Below, in pieces: positions 43,981 to 56,314 of a stretch of 64,000 nucleotides of DNA. Source of the stretch: Hymenopellis radicata. Lineage: Eukaryota > Basidiomycota > Agaricomycetes > Agaricales > Physalacriaceae. The DNA lies in contig JADNRX010000007.1 in NCBI GenBank assembly GCA_015501595.1, positions 397,007 through 461,006 of the forward strand, read 5' to 3'. The translations under genes and the position numbers were made by a program. The notes beneath the pieces are model-generated. The model was not told the origin of the DNA, did no database searches, and was given only the letters and a program-made list of their open reading frames with translations. The first letter of the stretch is position 1. Each line of letters opens with the position of its first letter.

Positions 43981-46900
43981 ATGTCGACGCGCCGGACGGT
44001 GTCCCAAAAACATGTCTTGTACTCGGAAATCCTGTCCGTTACGTCGGCAATGCGCAAAAATTCGCGGTGGGCGGCGACAACGTACTTTATGAATACAAGA
44101 GCCTCAGCGCTGGGCAGCAACATGGGTCTCCGAATGTCGACGCCGGTGCATGATGTTGAGAACAGGCGTAGCCTGAACAAGGAAATTGATCTCATGGCTG
44201 GTTTCCAGGAGCTCAAGCGCGCGATGCGCGACGTTGAAGGTGTGTACCGTGGGCAAGGCTGTGAGAGTATGGCTTAACAAGTCCTGTAGATGTGTCGAGC
44301 GTTCCTCTACCGTCCATCCTCGGTCCTTTCTTCGCCATTATTCGATCACCGCTTTCTACTGGGCCCATCACGTCCGCGGCGCTTTCCTCTCTTCACAAGT
44401 TCTTTACTTGCGGTATCATTTCGACCAGCTCCGTCGACCTTGATGCGGGCCTCGTCGAGCTCAGCAGCACCGTGTCCCACTGCAAGTTTGAGCCTAGTGA
44501 CTCTTCTGGGGATGAAGTGGTTCTGTTGAAGATCATGGCTATCATTCAGGACTGTCTGTGCGGATTCGGAAGTGTACTCGGAGACGTGGAAGTTTGCGAG
44601 ATGTTGGAGACAGTGTTGACGACAGCGTGCCAGATGCGTCTCAGTGGTACGCACATCTTTATTTCATTCACATTCGGTGCTGAAGACAGAACAGAAACGC
44701 TAAGACGGTCTGCTGAGTTTACCATGAACACTCTCGTCCAAACGTGTTTCTCGCGTCTACACGTCCTGGATGCTGCCTCGGAGGAAGAAAAGTTGAATGC
44801 AAACCTTGAAGACATCGAGGGAGAGGTCAAAATGTCGGTTGCGACGGATGATGTGTCCTTCGGAGATGACGCATCGACATCAGCGCCTGAACCCCCCGTC
44901 TCAGCTGGGCCGCGAGTTCAATGTGAGCATTATTGTTCTTCACGGCGCACATGACTGATCAAAGAGTAGACGGGCTCCCATCTATACTAGAACTCTTGCG
45001 CGTCCTGGTCAATGTGCTAGATCCCAATGATCAGAAGCACACCGATTCAACGCGTCTAACCGTTTTGGGAATTCTAAACACCGCCTTTGAAGAGGCTGGT
45101 CCTCGAATACCAGACTTCCCTTCATTGAAAGCCCTTATCATCGATCCCGGATGCAAATTCCTCTTCCAACTCGCACGCTCTGACAACACCTCTGTACTTC
45201 ATGCAGCTCTGCGCACCATCTCGACCATGTTTGATACCATGCGACGTCATCTCAAGTTACAGCAAGAGCTCTTTCTAGCTTTCACTATTGACCGGCTGGC
45301 TCCTCCCCTTCCGACCCCCAAGCAGCTGAACAAGAGAGCTACTTATGCTGGCTCACCGCGGCGGGAACTCCTGCACCGGACACACCTTTACTAGCTCCTA
45401 CCGAGCCAGATAAGGATACTAGCACTCAATCGCGACCTAGTGTCCCTCCGGCTCAAGGGCAAACTCGGGATCTACTTCTTGAGACCTTGAATCAGATTGC
45501 CAGACATTCAAGCTTCATGGTGGATGTGTATACCAACTACGACTGTGATATCAACTGTGAAAATTTGTTAGAACGCCTGATTGAATTTTTGACAAAGGTG
45601 GAGATTTCGTCTTCTTTCGTTGATCAGCTCTCTGACAACTTTGTAGTCTGTGTATCCCATTCATCACCATGATCACTTGGACATCCAACAGCAAAATGCC
45701 CAGTTTCTCTGCTTGGATCTTCTGTTAGCATTTGTAAATGATATGGTCAACCGCGCGCAAGGCGTCAGTTCTACAATATCTCTGATCCTTCTATGTGTAC
45801 TGATGGATCCATAGGCTTCTCAACCGTGGCCGTCTGTAAGTCACTGTCCGCTCAGGTACTTCTCATCGTTGACCAGCTGAAAGGAATATCCGGCGCCGGA
45901 GTCACTCATGCAAATCAAGTCACAGAAGAAACTAGTCTTATCTGCCGCGTCGAAATTCAATGCCAAACCCAAGACCGGTCTGGCCTTCCTAGAGGAAAAT
46001 GGGCTCATCTACGCAGATCTATCCTCTGAGATGTCGAAAGCGCAAAGTCTGGCGAAATTCTTGAAGAGCTGCTCTCGTTTGGACAAACGTTTACTGGGAG
46101 ATTTCATCTCAAAACCGGACAACATTGAAATCCTGAGGGCCTTCATCGGCTTGTTCGACTTCAAAGATGTGAGTATCCTCTCGGACGTTCATACTATGAC
46201 TTGATCTAGCTTAGAAACCTATGGCGGACGCCATGCGTGAGCTGTTAGAAGCTTTCCGACTCCCAGGAGAGGCTCAGCAGATTTCCCGCATTACGGAAAC
46301 ATATGCGTCCATTTACTTTGCCACTCAGCCTGGTAGGTACTCATGAGTATCGTTCGTAGCTCTCACTGACTTCTCGCTATAGCTGAAATTAAAAGTGAAG
46401 ATGCCGTTTTCGTGCTGGCGTTCGCTGTCATAATGCTGAACACTGATCAGCACAATCCACAAGTCCGGGTATGCTCAGCCAATACTGTCTGCGTGCATTG
46501 TTGCTCACACGTTCCAAAGAAACGGATGAGCTTCGAAGATTTTCAGAAGAACTTGAGAGGCGTCAACAATGGGGGAGACTTTTCGCCGGCATATCTGGTT
46601 CGTGTTGATTTCTACATCATTTTTTACCAGTCCTGACATATACCAGCAAAACATCTATGACTCAATCCGAAAACACGAGATTGTCATGCCTGAAGAACAC
46701 ACTGGCCAGCTCGGTTTCGAGTATGCTTGGAAAGAGTTGCTTACTCGTTCACGACAAGCCGGTGCGTTCATTTCAAGCACGCCACTTCTCTTAGTTTCTC
46801 ATCATGCTCTCAGGCGATCTCATGGTGGCCAATACGTCACACTTCGACATCGATATTTTCAAATCTGTGTGGAAGCCTGTCATCTCCGCCATTGCGTACG

Positions 46901-49333
46901 CGTTCATCACGTTCGATGACGACTACATAATCCAGCGGTCTGTCGCTGGGTTCCGGCAGTGTGCGACTCTAGCCGGAAACTTCTTATTACCTGATGTCTT
47001 CGACTTTGTGGTCGTGTCACTATCGCAAGCAACTGGCCTTCTTTCCGAGAATCTGCCCGCTCAAGTTCCGAATTATCCTGTGGTGGATGTTGAGGGTCAA
47101 TCTGTGACGGTATCGAACTTGTCTGTCAAGTTTGGGACGAACTTCAAGGGACAGCTTGCTGCCGTTGTCCTATTCAACATTGTTAACGGAAACGGTAATG
47201 CGTTACGCGAAGGATGGACACAGGTGGGTGTCTTCCTCTCTGTCACATTTAAGGCTCATCATGGCTTCAGATATTTGAGATGTTTCAAAACTTGTTCCTT
47301 CGGTCACTTCTACCGACAAGGATGCTCCAGATGGAGGATTTCTTGGGTGGAGTTTCGATGATACCTCTCCGGGGCAGCCAGCCACAACGGCAGGCGTCGA
47401 GGAACGAAGGAGGAGGATTGTTGTCTGCGCTGTCATCGTATCTGATGACACCATATTCTGCAAGCTCTGAAGCCCTTCCAGAGGCGACAGATTCCGATGT
47501 CGAGAATACCCTGTGTACAATTGATTGCGTGGCTTCTTGTCGCCTGGACGAGCTTTACAGTCAGATTATGTGGGTCCCTCTCTATGATTTCGGACGTCTT
47601 TACTCATGTACGAATGCAGGCATCTTGACCTTCACGCCCTCATTGCTGCGATTCGTGCTCTTGAAGCTTTAGCACATGATCGAACAATCGCTAAGCTGCG
47701 TCAAGAATCCTCAGACGATGGGAACCCAGCGGAGCAACCATTTTCTCTCCCGTATGATCCTGCCTCGGTGTTCCTACTAGAGACAATGGTCAGCATCGCC
47801 TGCCAGACACCGCAAGATATAGAAGACCTGTGGTAAGTCACGTTTATGTCTCTCGGAATCTAGACATAACCACGTTCAACAGGCCAATTGTGTTCGAGCA
47901 TCTCTCGGGATTGCTATCTACACCCGAACAGTACAGCGTTCTACTTGTTGAGAGGGCGGTGGTTGGACTGCTACGGCTATGCTTGATAGTCGCTCAATTC
48001 GTTCGTTGCTCTTCTTCACGCCTGAAGCTCACTGAACACTGTTTCTAGCCCTCGCTTCGTGACCAGCTATATGTATCTTTTGACCTGCTTGCAGGGCTGA
48101 AGCCCGTCATAGCAAACTCGGTGGCAGAGCAAATCATATCTGGCCTAGTGCTCATTGTCCAGAAGCACCAGAGTGTAATCAGGTCAGTTTGACTGACTCT
48201 CGTCCTCGTGTTCTTAACCTAATCCGAGTCAGGTCACAAACCGAATGGAACTTGGTGTTCGTTCTAATGCGCTCGACAATATCACATCCCGAAGCTTCTC
48301 GACTCTCTTTCGATCTCATCACCAATCTGGTCTCCGAAGGACCTGAACAGCATGTCTCGCCCGACAACCTCCCAGGGCTGGTTCAACTCCTGGACGACTT
48401 CGTTTCAACAGCTGGTTTGACTATCGAAAACCAACAACATCGCGGTCGTCGACGTGACGCAACTACTGCTACCAGGTAAGTCAGAGATTTCGACTGGTAG
48501 TTGACATCAGACTGACACTTCTCCAAGCACGCCTCAATTAGAGCGAGGAAAGAAGGCCGTGGATCTTCTCGTCACGTTAAAGAAGTGGCTTTCGACCAGC
48601 CAAGTTCCGAGCATGTCTAAAGAACAAGGTTCGTCGAGACGCTGTCCTCAGCTTAGCTTTTCAATAACGGTTCGAATAGTCTGGCGCCAGCTCTGGCTAC
48701 CATTACTATCGTCTCTCAGCCGACAATCTACGAACGCATCCCGAGAAATCCGACATAACTCAATGAGCCAATTGCAGCGCATTCTACTAGGCCCTCATGA
48801 GATTTTCAGTGACTCTTCCGATTCGCAGAGGGAGGAGATCTTCAACAGAGTGGTGTTCCCTCTGCTGGACGAATTACTGAAACCTCAGGTCTTCATACGA
48901 GATCCACCCGGCATGCCAGAGAGTCGCTTGCGGGCCTCTGCACTCTTATGCAAGACATTTATGCATTTCGAAGTGAGGGAAAGCTCGAATCAGTCGGATA
49001 TTCGGATATTATGGATCCAGATACTGGACTTGCTGGATCGGTTGATGAATGCGGACAGAGGGGACCAACTGGTGCGTTCTCTTATACTTGAAACTGTAAC
49101 TCGCGCTTATGCCTATTATATAGTACGAAGCCATACCCGAGTCGCTCAAAAATGTCATTCTCGTGATGCAGGCTACGCAGATGCTGGTGCCGCCGTCAGC
49201 TGACGACAAGCGCTCACAGGAGCAGCGCACACTGTGGACGGCGACGGCAGAGAGGATGGAGCGGTTCTTGCCTGGATTTTTGACTGAGATAATACCGCCA
49301 CCGTTGTCAGAGCCTCCTTCGGAATCCTCATAG
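43981..49333 (+). CDS. GEA2: ARF guanine-nucleotide exchange factor, GEA2/GBF1 type (Sec7 domain)
   Basis: Activates Arf GTPases at the Golgi for COPI vesicle formation. ATG 43981 is used because [18 protein letters not shown] is the conserved N-terminus. The DCB/HUS region follows ([74 protein letters not shown]). The Sec7 domain reads [70 protein letters not shown] with the catalytic Glu in LPGE, and [16 protein letters not shown]. The HDS repeats follow ([34 protein letters not shown]), ending [20 protein letters not shown] at TAG 49331-49333. More than 15 introns. One single-base gap at 45355-45356 breaks the frame; one base gives [15 protein letters not shown]. Otherwise complete. Confidence 0.93.
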
Positions 49334-49819
49334 GATTTTGTTACTATATGTAGTATAATTGACTTGGGGCGCGCTGTATAATGGAATGGGAGACTATTTA
49401 TACCCGGCATTGGCCTGTGGATCAACAGTCACGTAAATAACGCGTTGTGCTTACCACGAGCTGTAGTTCAAGTCGTATTCGATGTTCACGTCTCATGTCA
49501 AAAGCCGACGCCTTGCTTGACCGGGCATGCGGTATGCCGGGCAGCCTAAAAGCGAAAGATTAAAAGCCGCACACAGCTGCGCACTGCCCTCACTACAAAA
49601 GCCAACTTCGAGTATTAGAGAGTATCTTTCTGGTTCAAATAATACACGCGAATCAACGCTGGGAAACCAATCGTATCAGCATGATTGTTACCCGTGGGAC
49701 TACGCGCGCGCCCCACGATCGCGGGAGTTACGCATATTACATATCTTGCTTTCTCCCATGATACGTGGCTTCGTGGCTTACTCATTGACATCCATGCCTA
49801 TTTAACTGATCCTGCAGCT
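49334..49819. other. Intergenic
   Basis: 3' flank of the ARF-GEF gene and promoter of the cytochrome b561 gene. No coding frame with family resemblance. Confidence 0.5.
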
Positions 49820-50904
49820 ATGCCGAACGACGATTGTTCTCCCAACTCTGAAGACTACGAATTACTCTTGCCTGCCCATCAAAGAGAGAACGGAGCTGCC
49901 GCCGACGCAAGTATGGGACAGGAAGAACAGCTCATCAAGAGCGAGGAGAAACGGGGAGATATGCTCGCGTTTTATGCGGCCCTCGTGAGTATACACATCG
50001 TTTGTGGACTGAGCGTTTGCGTTAACTAGACTCTGTAGACAGCTTCAGCTGTACGTGCTTGAACCACTCAGAACAGCCTATCTTCTGAAAGCAGCCAAGG
50101 TCTCTCTTGTTATTACACTGATTGTCGTCCTGTCGAATCATCCCATTCAAGTCGGCTGGTTTGCCTGGCATCCCGTCATGCAAGCTCTCGCGATGACTCT
50201 GTTCACATATGGCACGTACCAACGCGCTCATCTGCGGAACGCGAAAGTGACTTTCAAACCTTAGGCATCTTGACCCTTCAACCGACATCTCAACCCAAAA
50301 CGAAGGCGGCTGGGCTAACGCGGCATCAGATAGCCATGTTCTGCACCGCGTTTCCGGTAGTCGCGTTCGGAACGTTCGCGGTCGTGTATAACAAGTTTAT
50401 ACGTGACAAGCACCATTTCAAATCATGGCATGGCGTATGTCCAGGTACCTTCCCAGTGACATCTACATGGTGCTCACGGACGATTGACAGACTATCGGCA
50501 TTGCATGTATGGCGTGGATAGCCATACAGATAGCCATCGGGGGATGCAGTGTATGGTTTGGCGGAGCTGCGTTCGGCGGCGGGATGAAGGCGAAGCTAGT
50601 GTGGCGGTATCATAGGTGCGTACTACTGAAAATGGGTGATGAAAAAGTTTTCTGAACAACTGGATATTCAGAATATCTGGATACGTGTTATTTGTGCTAC
50701 TTTTATTAACGGTAAACTTGGGAGGTGGTTCGGGGTGGGCAAGAAATATGTATCTTATCCTGCCCGGTTCCTGGCCTACACGCTTTCGCCGTTCGTTGTT
50801 CTCGTGGCGGTAGGAGTACGTGCTAGGTGAGTGGATCCCATATGATGGTTCTTGGCGTACGATCTGAAATGATACGTAGATTATCGAAGATGAACATCTT
50901 TTAG
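49820..50904 (+). CDS. Cytochrome b561 family membrane protein
   Basis: Two-haem transmembrane electron carrier. ATG 49820 opens a hydrophilic acidic leader (PNDDCSPNSEDYELLLPAHQ). Membrane helices follow: AKVSLVITLIVVLSNHPIQV, then WFAWHPVMQALAMTLFTYG with a haem-ligand-type His, TRHQIAMFCTAFPVVAFGTF, KHHFKSWHG then TIGIACMAWIAIQIAIGGCS, with further His ligands, KLVWRYHR with the conserved His, and YVLFVLLLLTVNLGG. The last helix, FLAYTLSPFVVLVAVGVRAR, is one frame away: one more G in 50737-50739 gives SGWGKKYVSYPARFLAYTLS, so I assume a missing base. The stop is TAG 50902-50904 after RLSKMNIF. Six helices in total agree with the family. Acceptor and donor substrates unknown. Confidence 0.8.
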
Positions 50905-51705
50905 TCTGCATTCATTAACCGAAATTCTGTTAAAATCCCGTCTACTCTTTGTTACATTGAGCGCCTTGTAGGTGAGGACAAAATAAACGGGATGAAAGTA
51001 CGCGGTATCGCAGTCAAGAATCTCCTCCAGTACAGAGCGCAAAAGGTTCCCACTTTTCACACTTCTCATTTCCAGCCTCCTCCCGCAGATGCTTCACCGT
51101 GTGCAACATGTACGCCATCTTCACTTTCCCACCCTCACCCAATTTCTGCAAGAGACCGAATAAAATGCGGACATCATTGTCACCAATTGACCACATTGTC
51201 GCCACAACACTTCTGTAGCCTCTAGGCTCTCGCTAGCATGCCGGCTGCGAGGTGTGTCCGAAAGAAACGCATGATCTGCATTCTCCAACGACTCAGTCAT
51301 AAGCTGAGATGGCGAGAGAGAACCATCAAAGAACCATCATGTAGAACAAATAGCATATGACTTTCCGATGTGTGACGGATGGCTCTTGAAGACCTGAGGG
51401 ACAACATTATAGACGTGGTCCTTTTTTATCAACCGTAGCTCGTTCGTTCCATAGTCGCCTTGAACCTTCAGCTTTTAATTTGGCGCCTTGGCACGTGCTT
51501 CTGCCGCAGTCGAGAGCAGTTTCTTCCAAACCACCATCTTCAGTCGCGTCATTGGGATCTCCGACGTGCCCACCAAAGTTGTCTGCCAGTGCGAGGAATC
51601 CGCCGTCTAGTAGATCAAACGGGTACGTATTGAGGCCTTCGGACACGCGCGGTTACCATTTCTTACTGGGCACTCTGTTACTGTTCAAATCAGGCTGCGT
51701 TCGCC
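50905..51705. other. Intergenic
   Basis: No gene recognised. A minus-strand open frame (51407-51646) has acidic, Gly-rich composition but no family resemblance. Confidence 0.5.
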
Positions 51706-53485
51706 ATGCCGCAGACTTTGTCTCAATGCACCAATTGTGGTGCTTTCACTAGACGGAGTCTGTACTACGAAGAGGAATACCAGAGCTCTGTGCTCCTTGA
51801 GCGGCTCCGTACCTCGAATTTCCCAGCGACGGACGAGGAGATCTCTCACATCCGACAGAACATCTTACCCACAGTCTCCGACGACATATCATCCATCGAA
51901 TCCAGAGCCGCATCCCTTCATGAGGTCATCAGGTTGATGGAGAAAGAGCGAGAGAGGTTGATTAGCATCCAGAAGAAGTACAACAACCTCGTTTCCTTGC
52001 ATCGCGCTCTCCCCTCGGAAATATGGTCAGAAATATTCCTTCACACGCTTTCCAGCGCCTCTGATTACAACGCGTTTGACGCGTCTGGGTCTATATGGCA
52101 GCTCAGCCACGTCTGCCAGAAATGGCGAAACATCGCTTTGTCTCTTCGTTCTTTTTGGTCAACGATGGATATTCGTTTTCCGAAAGCGGCGCAGCAGGAA
52201 GCAGACGTGCAGCGCTTGGAGACAGTTATTCAGCGTTCCCGTCAGGGACCACTAGACATACTTCTGAGCGACACCTCAGATAGACATCACCCCGACTCTA
52301 ATCCATCTATCCTACGGCGCATGCTCGACATCGCACTGGCAGAATCGTACCGGTGGCAGGAATTCCATCTGTCAGATTGGGGAAGGGGTCTAAATATGCT
52401 CTACGCGCCACTTCATACTCAGCTTCCTCGCCTTGAGTCGGTGGGACTTTATTGCGCTCAGCTAGAGACGGGGGAACACTCAGTTGTGTCTGTTTTCAAA
52501 GACTGTCCTCGTCTCACGAAAGTGATTCTTGGTGGAGGAAGTACGCTGAGCGTTGAATTTCCGTGGCATCAAATCACGGAGCTAGACCTTTCTTCTGTGG
52601 ATCTCAGTGGAAGCTCACGCGAATCGGAAGACGAGCGCAGGGCATATATACGTTTGATTAGACAGTGTCCATCGCTCGAGATCCTCTCTACACCTTTCTG
52701 GGATTCGCGAGACGACGAGGACGAATCGGCATACACCCCGATCACCTGCTCTAATCTGTGCAAGCTCGATGCCACGTCGGTGCCCGCCATTGACGCTCTC
52801 ACCCTTCCTAGTCTACGGGAGGCGTCCTTTAATCGGCATCCTACCGCAGGTCACTGATATCCTGTATTCGTTCAAACAACTACTCATGCGTTCCAATTGC
52901 ATGAGCGCCATCACCAGGCTCTCGCTTGACAGCGTGCCACTTGCTGCCTCACCGGACCGTACCCTCCATTCTATCCTTTCCCAGACACATAATCTCACCT
53001 TCCTTGACCTGACTGTATACATACAGGAAATTGAACCGGACGATGAAACGGATGATAGCGACCAGGAACAAATAGTGGCGATCGTGAAATCCCTCGAGGT
53101 CGTACCGACTGAAACTGTCACATTCCTCCCCCTCCTTTCGTCTCTCGACATTCGGGTGTATGACCACCAAGACTCGTCGAACCTACTATATTTTGCGTCT
53201 GTTGGCAGATTTGCTTCCATGCTCAAGGCCCGTTGGAAAGGAGAAGGGCTGGCAAGGCTTAGAAGATGCCACTTCGTTGTGCATGCATGGCGTATGCACC
53301 GGGTCGTTTATCGGGATGATGATGTCAGTTCGGGAGTCGGTTCGGGAGTCGCGAATGTCTTTGATGAAAAGGAAAGATGTATTTTCCATGCGCTAATCGA
53401 CGATGGGATGGACCTCTCCATAAGGGTGATGTCGGATTCGACTGAACATGTCGGCGGTCATCCAGTTTTCGCAGTGCCTTCCTGA
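51706..53485 (+). CDS. F-box protein with leucine-rich-repeat-like C-terminus (frame-broken)
   Basis: ATG 51706. The N-terminus has a Cys pair, CTNCGAFTRRS, and a coiled segment (SIESRAASLHEVIRLMEKER). The F-box is LVSLHRALPSEIWSEIFLHT followed by IWQLSHVCQKWRNIALSLRS, the expansion-prone agaricomycete F-box type. LRR-like blocks follow (ITELDLSSVDLSG, LIRQCPSLEILSTPFWD). The first frame ends at 52857; a second, VTDILYSFKQLLMRSNCMSA to VFAVPS, runs to 53485 one frame away and is clearly the continuation (NLTFLDLTVYIQ, FLPLLSSLDIRVYD). The change of frame near 52810-52850 is not explained by a GT-AG intron of the right length. It would need one inserted or two missing bases, so truncation could be real. 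Presumed SCF ubiquitin-ligase adaptor; target unknown. Confidence 0.7.
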
Positions 53486-53731
53486 TGACTGAATCCATGT
53501 AAGCGATTATGAATGCCAGCAGGATTTCTATGTCCTTGATTGGGCGCTTGAAGTTCTGTAACTTGGACATGGACAGCAGCGTGGGCTGCTCCTTCCCTAT
53601 CAACTTAACTATATTTTGTACTGTTCTTCGGTGCTCTGTTCATTATTTTACCTCGTACGTTTGATAAAGTTCTGGTTCCAGGCTGTAATCCTCATACTTC
53701 TTCTTGAAGCCAACACAAACAGAGGAAACCA

Positions 53732-54679
53732 TCAGGCCTGGTAGGCAGATGCGTGATGGTGACCGATGGCTGTGACTGACTTGGGACCATTGGAGATTTC
53801 CACCGAGTCAAGGATGGAACGAAGCAAGTAGGTATTCAAAAAGGTCCGTAATACTGGGAAGAACAACACATTAAGTCCGTGGCTTACTACTTACGATGGG
53901 GCGTAGTGAAGCCAGTCATCAAAGTTCGTATAAGGAATCGTCGCTCCAGTGTTCGTCCACTCGTTGATGGGGTTCCAGTATTGAGTGATAACATCCTCGG
54001 CGGAGCTTCGGGAGAGAAGCAAGTGAGTTCCTGTTTACATAGACATCGCGGAAGCGCTTACCTGGGCCAGGAGGTTGAACCGATAGCTGTAAGTTGACCG
54101 TAGAAGAAATCGATGTAGTTCTGAGACGTTATGGGACATCCTCCTTCCTGCCAGGCGCAATCACCGACGATTGAGGCGTAGATCTAAGAAAACGGTCAGT
54201 TCACAACTTCCGCTGTTTGATGTAAGGGAGTACTCACGTTGTAATTGAGGTGAGGCGCGTTCGCCTTGGACACAGCTGGGTTCTGGCATTGCGCCAAGGT
54301 GAGCAAGTCTGACTGAAAATGTCTGGTCAGTAGTTGACCTTCATCCCAGTTATAAAGAACTAACGCCACTGCAAGTTGCACCCGCCACACAACTCGCAAC
54401 GGACCACAAGTCCGTGGAAGCGGTCGTGTTCAACGTGCTCAGACAGTTCAACTCCTATTAGTGGTCATGCATATTCCTTCTTCACGATGGCATGAGTTGA
54501 GTATCACTCACAAGGTTCCCACAGGCCTGACTATAGTAAAAGTTGTCGCTCATACCGATGTACTTTTCCGCCTCGACACACGTCTGAGGGTCAATCTGGT
54601 CGCGACCCATGACAGCTGCCCCGAAGACGGATGGGATGAGCGTGGCGCTGGCAAGTGCGAGAGCGGCTTTGAACATCAT
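53732..54679 (-). CDS. Small secreted Cys-rich protein, unknown function
   Basis: ATG 54679 starts a clear signal peptide, MMFKAALALASATLIPSVFG, with a mature part beginning AAVMGRDQIDPQTC. The mature protein has about nine cysteines (ACGNL, ELNCLSTLN, VASCVAGATC, LTLAQC, VGDCAWQEGGC) and aromatic, Asn/Thr-rich stretches: YASIVGDCAWQEGGCPITSQ, NYIDFFYGQLTAIGSTSWPR, EDVITQYWNPINEWTNTGAT and the C-terminal FLNTYLLRSILDSVEI. The stop TGA is at 53732-53734. Six exons with short introns, no frame break. I do not recognise the family. It is a neighbour of, and reads the same way as, the LPMO-like gene, so both could belong to the secretome for cell-wall or plant-wall contact (inference). Confidence 0.65.
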
Positions 54680-55431
54680 CGTGAGGATATTGAACGAATG
54701 TTAGAAGAGAAACCCGGGATGAACGAAAAGACCTGGGGATAGGTATGTCCTGCGAGTTGATACTTCCTTTATACTCGTTATTGCATGGAAACGGGCAGCA
54801 CAGACCGGATCGCAAATACGCATCTGTCGCAAGTTGCGTCAGACCTGTCAACCTGAAGCTGTTTGCCGTTGCGGGTTGCGGCATAAGTCTATAGATATTA
54901 CGCCACGAATAACGGGGAGAACATACCGAACCTCCGAGTAAAACGCATGTATGCTCAACACATGCTACGGAGCTTCCATACTTGACTTTGCCTGCTAACC
55001 CCCCGGAACTTGACCGCCAGTTCCGAACACTGTTGAACAACACATTTATGCTGCATAATCCCCGCGACATGACGGTGCCGCTGACCGTCAAGGTGGCGTA
55101 CAATAGTCGATCTCCCGTGACTTACTGTGTTACACCTTGAATTGTTTTTTTGGGTTACTCCAGACGTTCATTGCATCGGAAATAGCATACGTCCAGCCCT
55201 GTGAGAGTCTAAATTTATATAATACGAGTAGAAGCGGTGCACTCACAGTCTTAATATAGAGGGCGTTGACCCGGATGTTGTTCCGGACGCTGTTCTTATG
55301 AACCGCATTTACCGTAGGGCGTTTCGTCATACATCGGAATGAACTTATCTTTCAATTGCTGAACACTGGACAACAGGTACATAAAACTGAGTGATTCTTT
55401 GAGTTTTCTAGGAATGACCGAAACCATGGTC
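54680..55431. other. Intergenic between two secreted-protein genes
   Basis: Upstream of the Cys-rich gene and downstream of the LPMO-like gene. A long open frame across 54591-55103 on the minus strand overlaps the next gene's signal-peptide exon in another frame and looks fortuitous. Confidence 0.5.
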
Positions 55432-56314
55432 TCAAGCAGTCGTGAAATCGACGCAGCTCTCGTAAGTCTGGTCGTTAACGGTCGCGTACCAGTACCACTG
55501 GATGGCGCAGGCACCAACCTCGGTGCACGCGTCTCCGAGATCCGGAATGGTCACACTGAACGAGGCTACAGTAGATCAGTAACCTTGGATCACCAGCGCA
55601 TCAAATAACAGAACATACTTTCGTTTGCCGGCCATTGCGACGGGCCCAAGGATTGGTTCGCATAAACGTTCCAGGTGAGCAGACGCGCAAGAGGGACTTG
55701 AGCAGCGAGGTCGACGACGGACATGTTCTGTAAGACGGTGTCATTGCATGGTAAGCAGTAAACAGGCAAAACGTACAGCATAACCGGTGTGGTGCGCTTC
55801 GATGTCAACCTTGAACGGCACGACTTCGCCTACAGAGTAGGCACGGGTATTGGCGATGTTGTCCTCGAGCTAGAATACGCGCTAGTGAATACATGTTGTC
55901 CTAATTGGATAGCAAAACGGAATGCATACCTGGTATCCTCTGCAGAAGTAGAGATGACAGTCGACCGCGTCATAAGCGCTGTCGATCTTCGCAACAGCAT
56001 TTTCGATCTGAAGAACCTTAGCTTGGACATACTACACCTGAGCTTGCAGCGTACGGGTCCAAATATATCTGGGTGTCTAGTAGTGAGACGCATCTCAATG
56101 ATAGACAAGGAAAACTCACCCGACTTCAAGACGTTGTATACAGACGTTCCACAAGCAGCTTCATTAGCAGCCCCCGCCTGCATCATTTACTGAGTGACTG
56201 AATACCTGAAAACGCGCTAGTGTGGCTTACGACTCGCGGTTTCGGCGTCGTCACCACGCCGTGTGCCAGGGCGTATCCCGCAAGAGAAAATACGACGAAG
56301 ATGCAGCTGAACAT
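55432..56314 (-). CDS. Secreted LPMO-like protein (chitin-binding type-4/AA-like) with N-terminal His
   Basis: ATG 56314 gives MFSCIFVVFSLAGYALA and then HGVVTTPKPR, so signal cleavage leaves a mature His1 (residue 18), the hallmark of copper histidine-brace oxygenases. After introns the protein continues AGAANEAACGTSVYNVLKS, QIENAVAKIDSAYDAVDC, HLYFCRGYQLEDNIANTRAY, VGEVVPFKVDIEAHHTGYAN with a second His (HH) suited to the brace, VDLAAQVPLARLLTW, TSFSVTIPDLGDACTEVGAC and AIQWYWYATVNDQTYESCVD, with stop TGA 55432-55434. Length about 190 residues, several Cys, no frame break. I have seen agaricomycete sequences like this annotated as chitin-binding type-4; enzymatic activity and substrate (chitin or another polysaccharide) are inferred, not shown. 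Confidence 0.7.

Noticed and set aside
54591..55103. 170-codon minus-strand open frame upstream of the Cys-rich secreted gene
   Set aside because: Overlaps the real signal-peptide exon in another frame and has no family resemblance.
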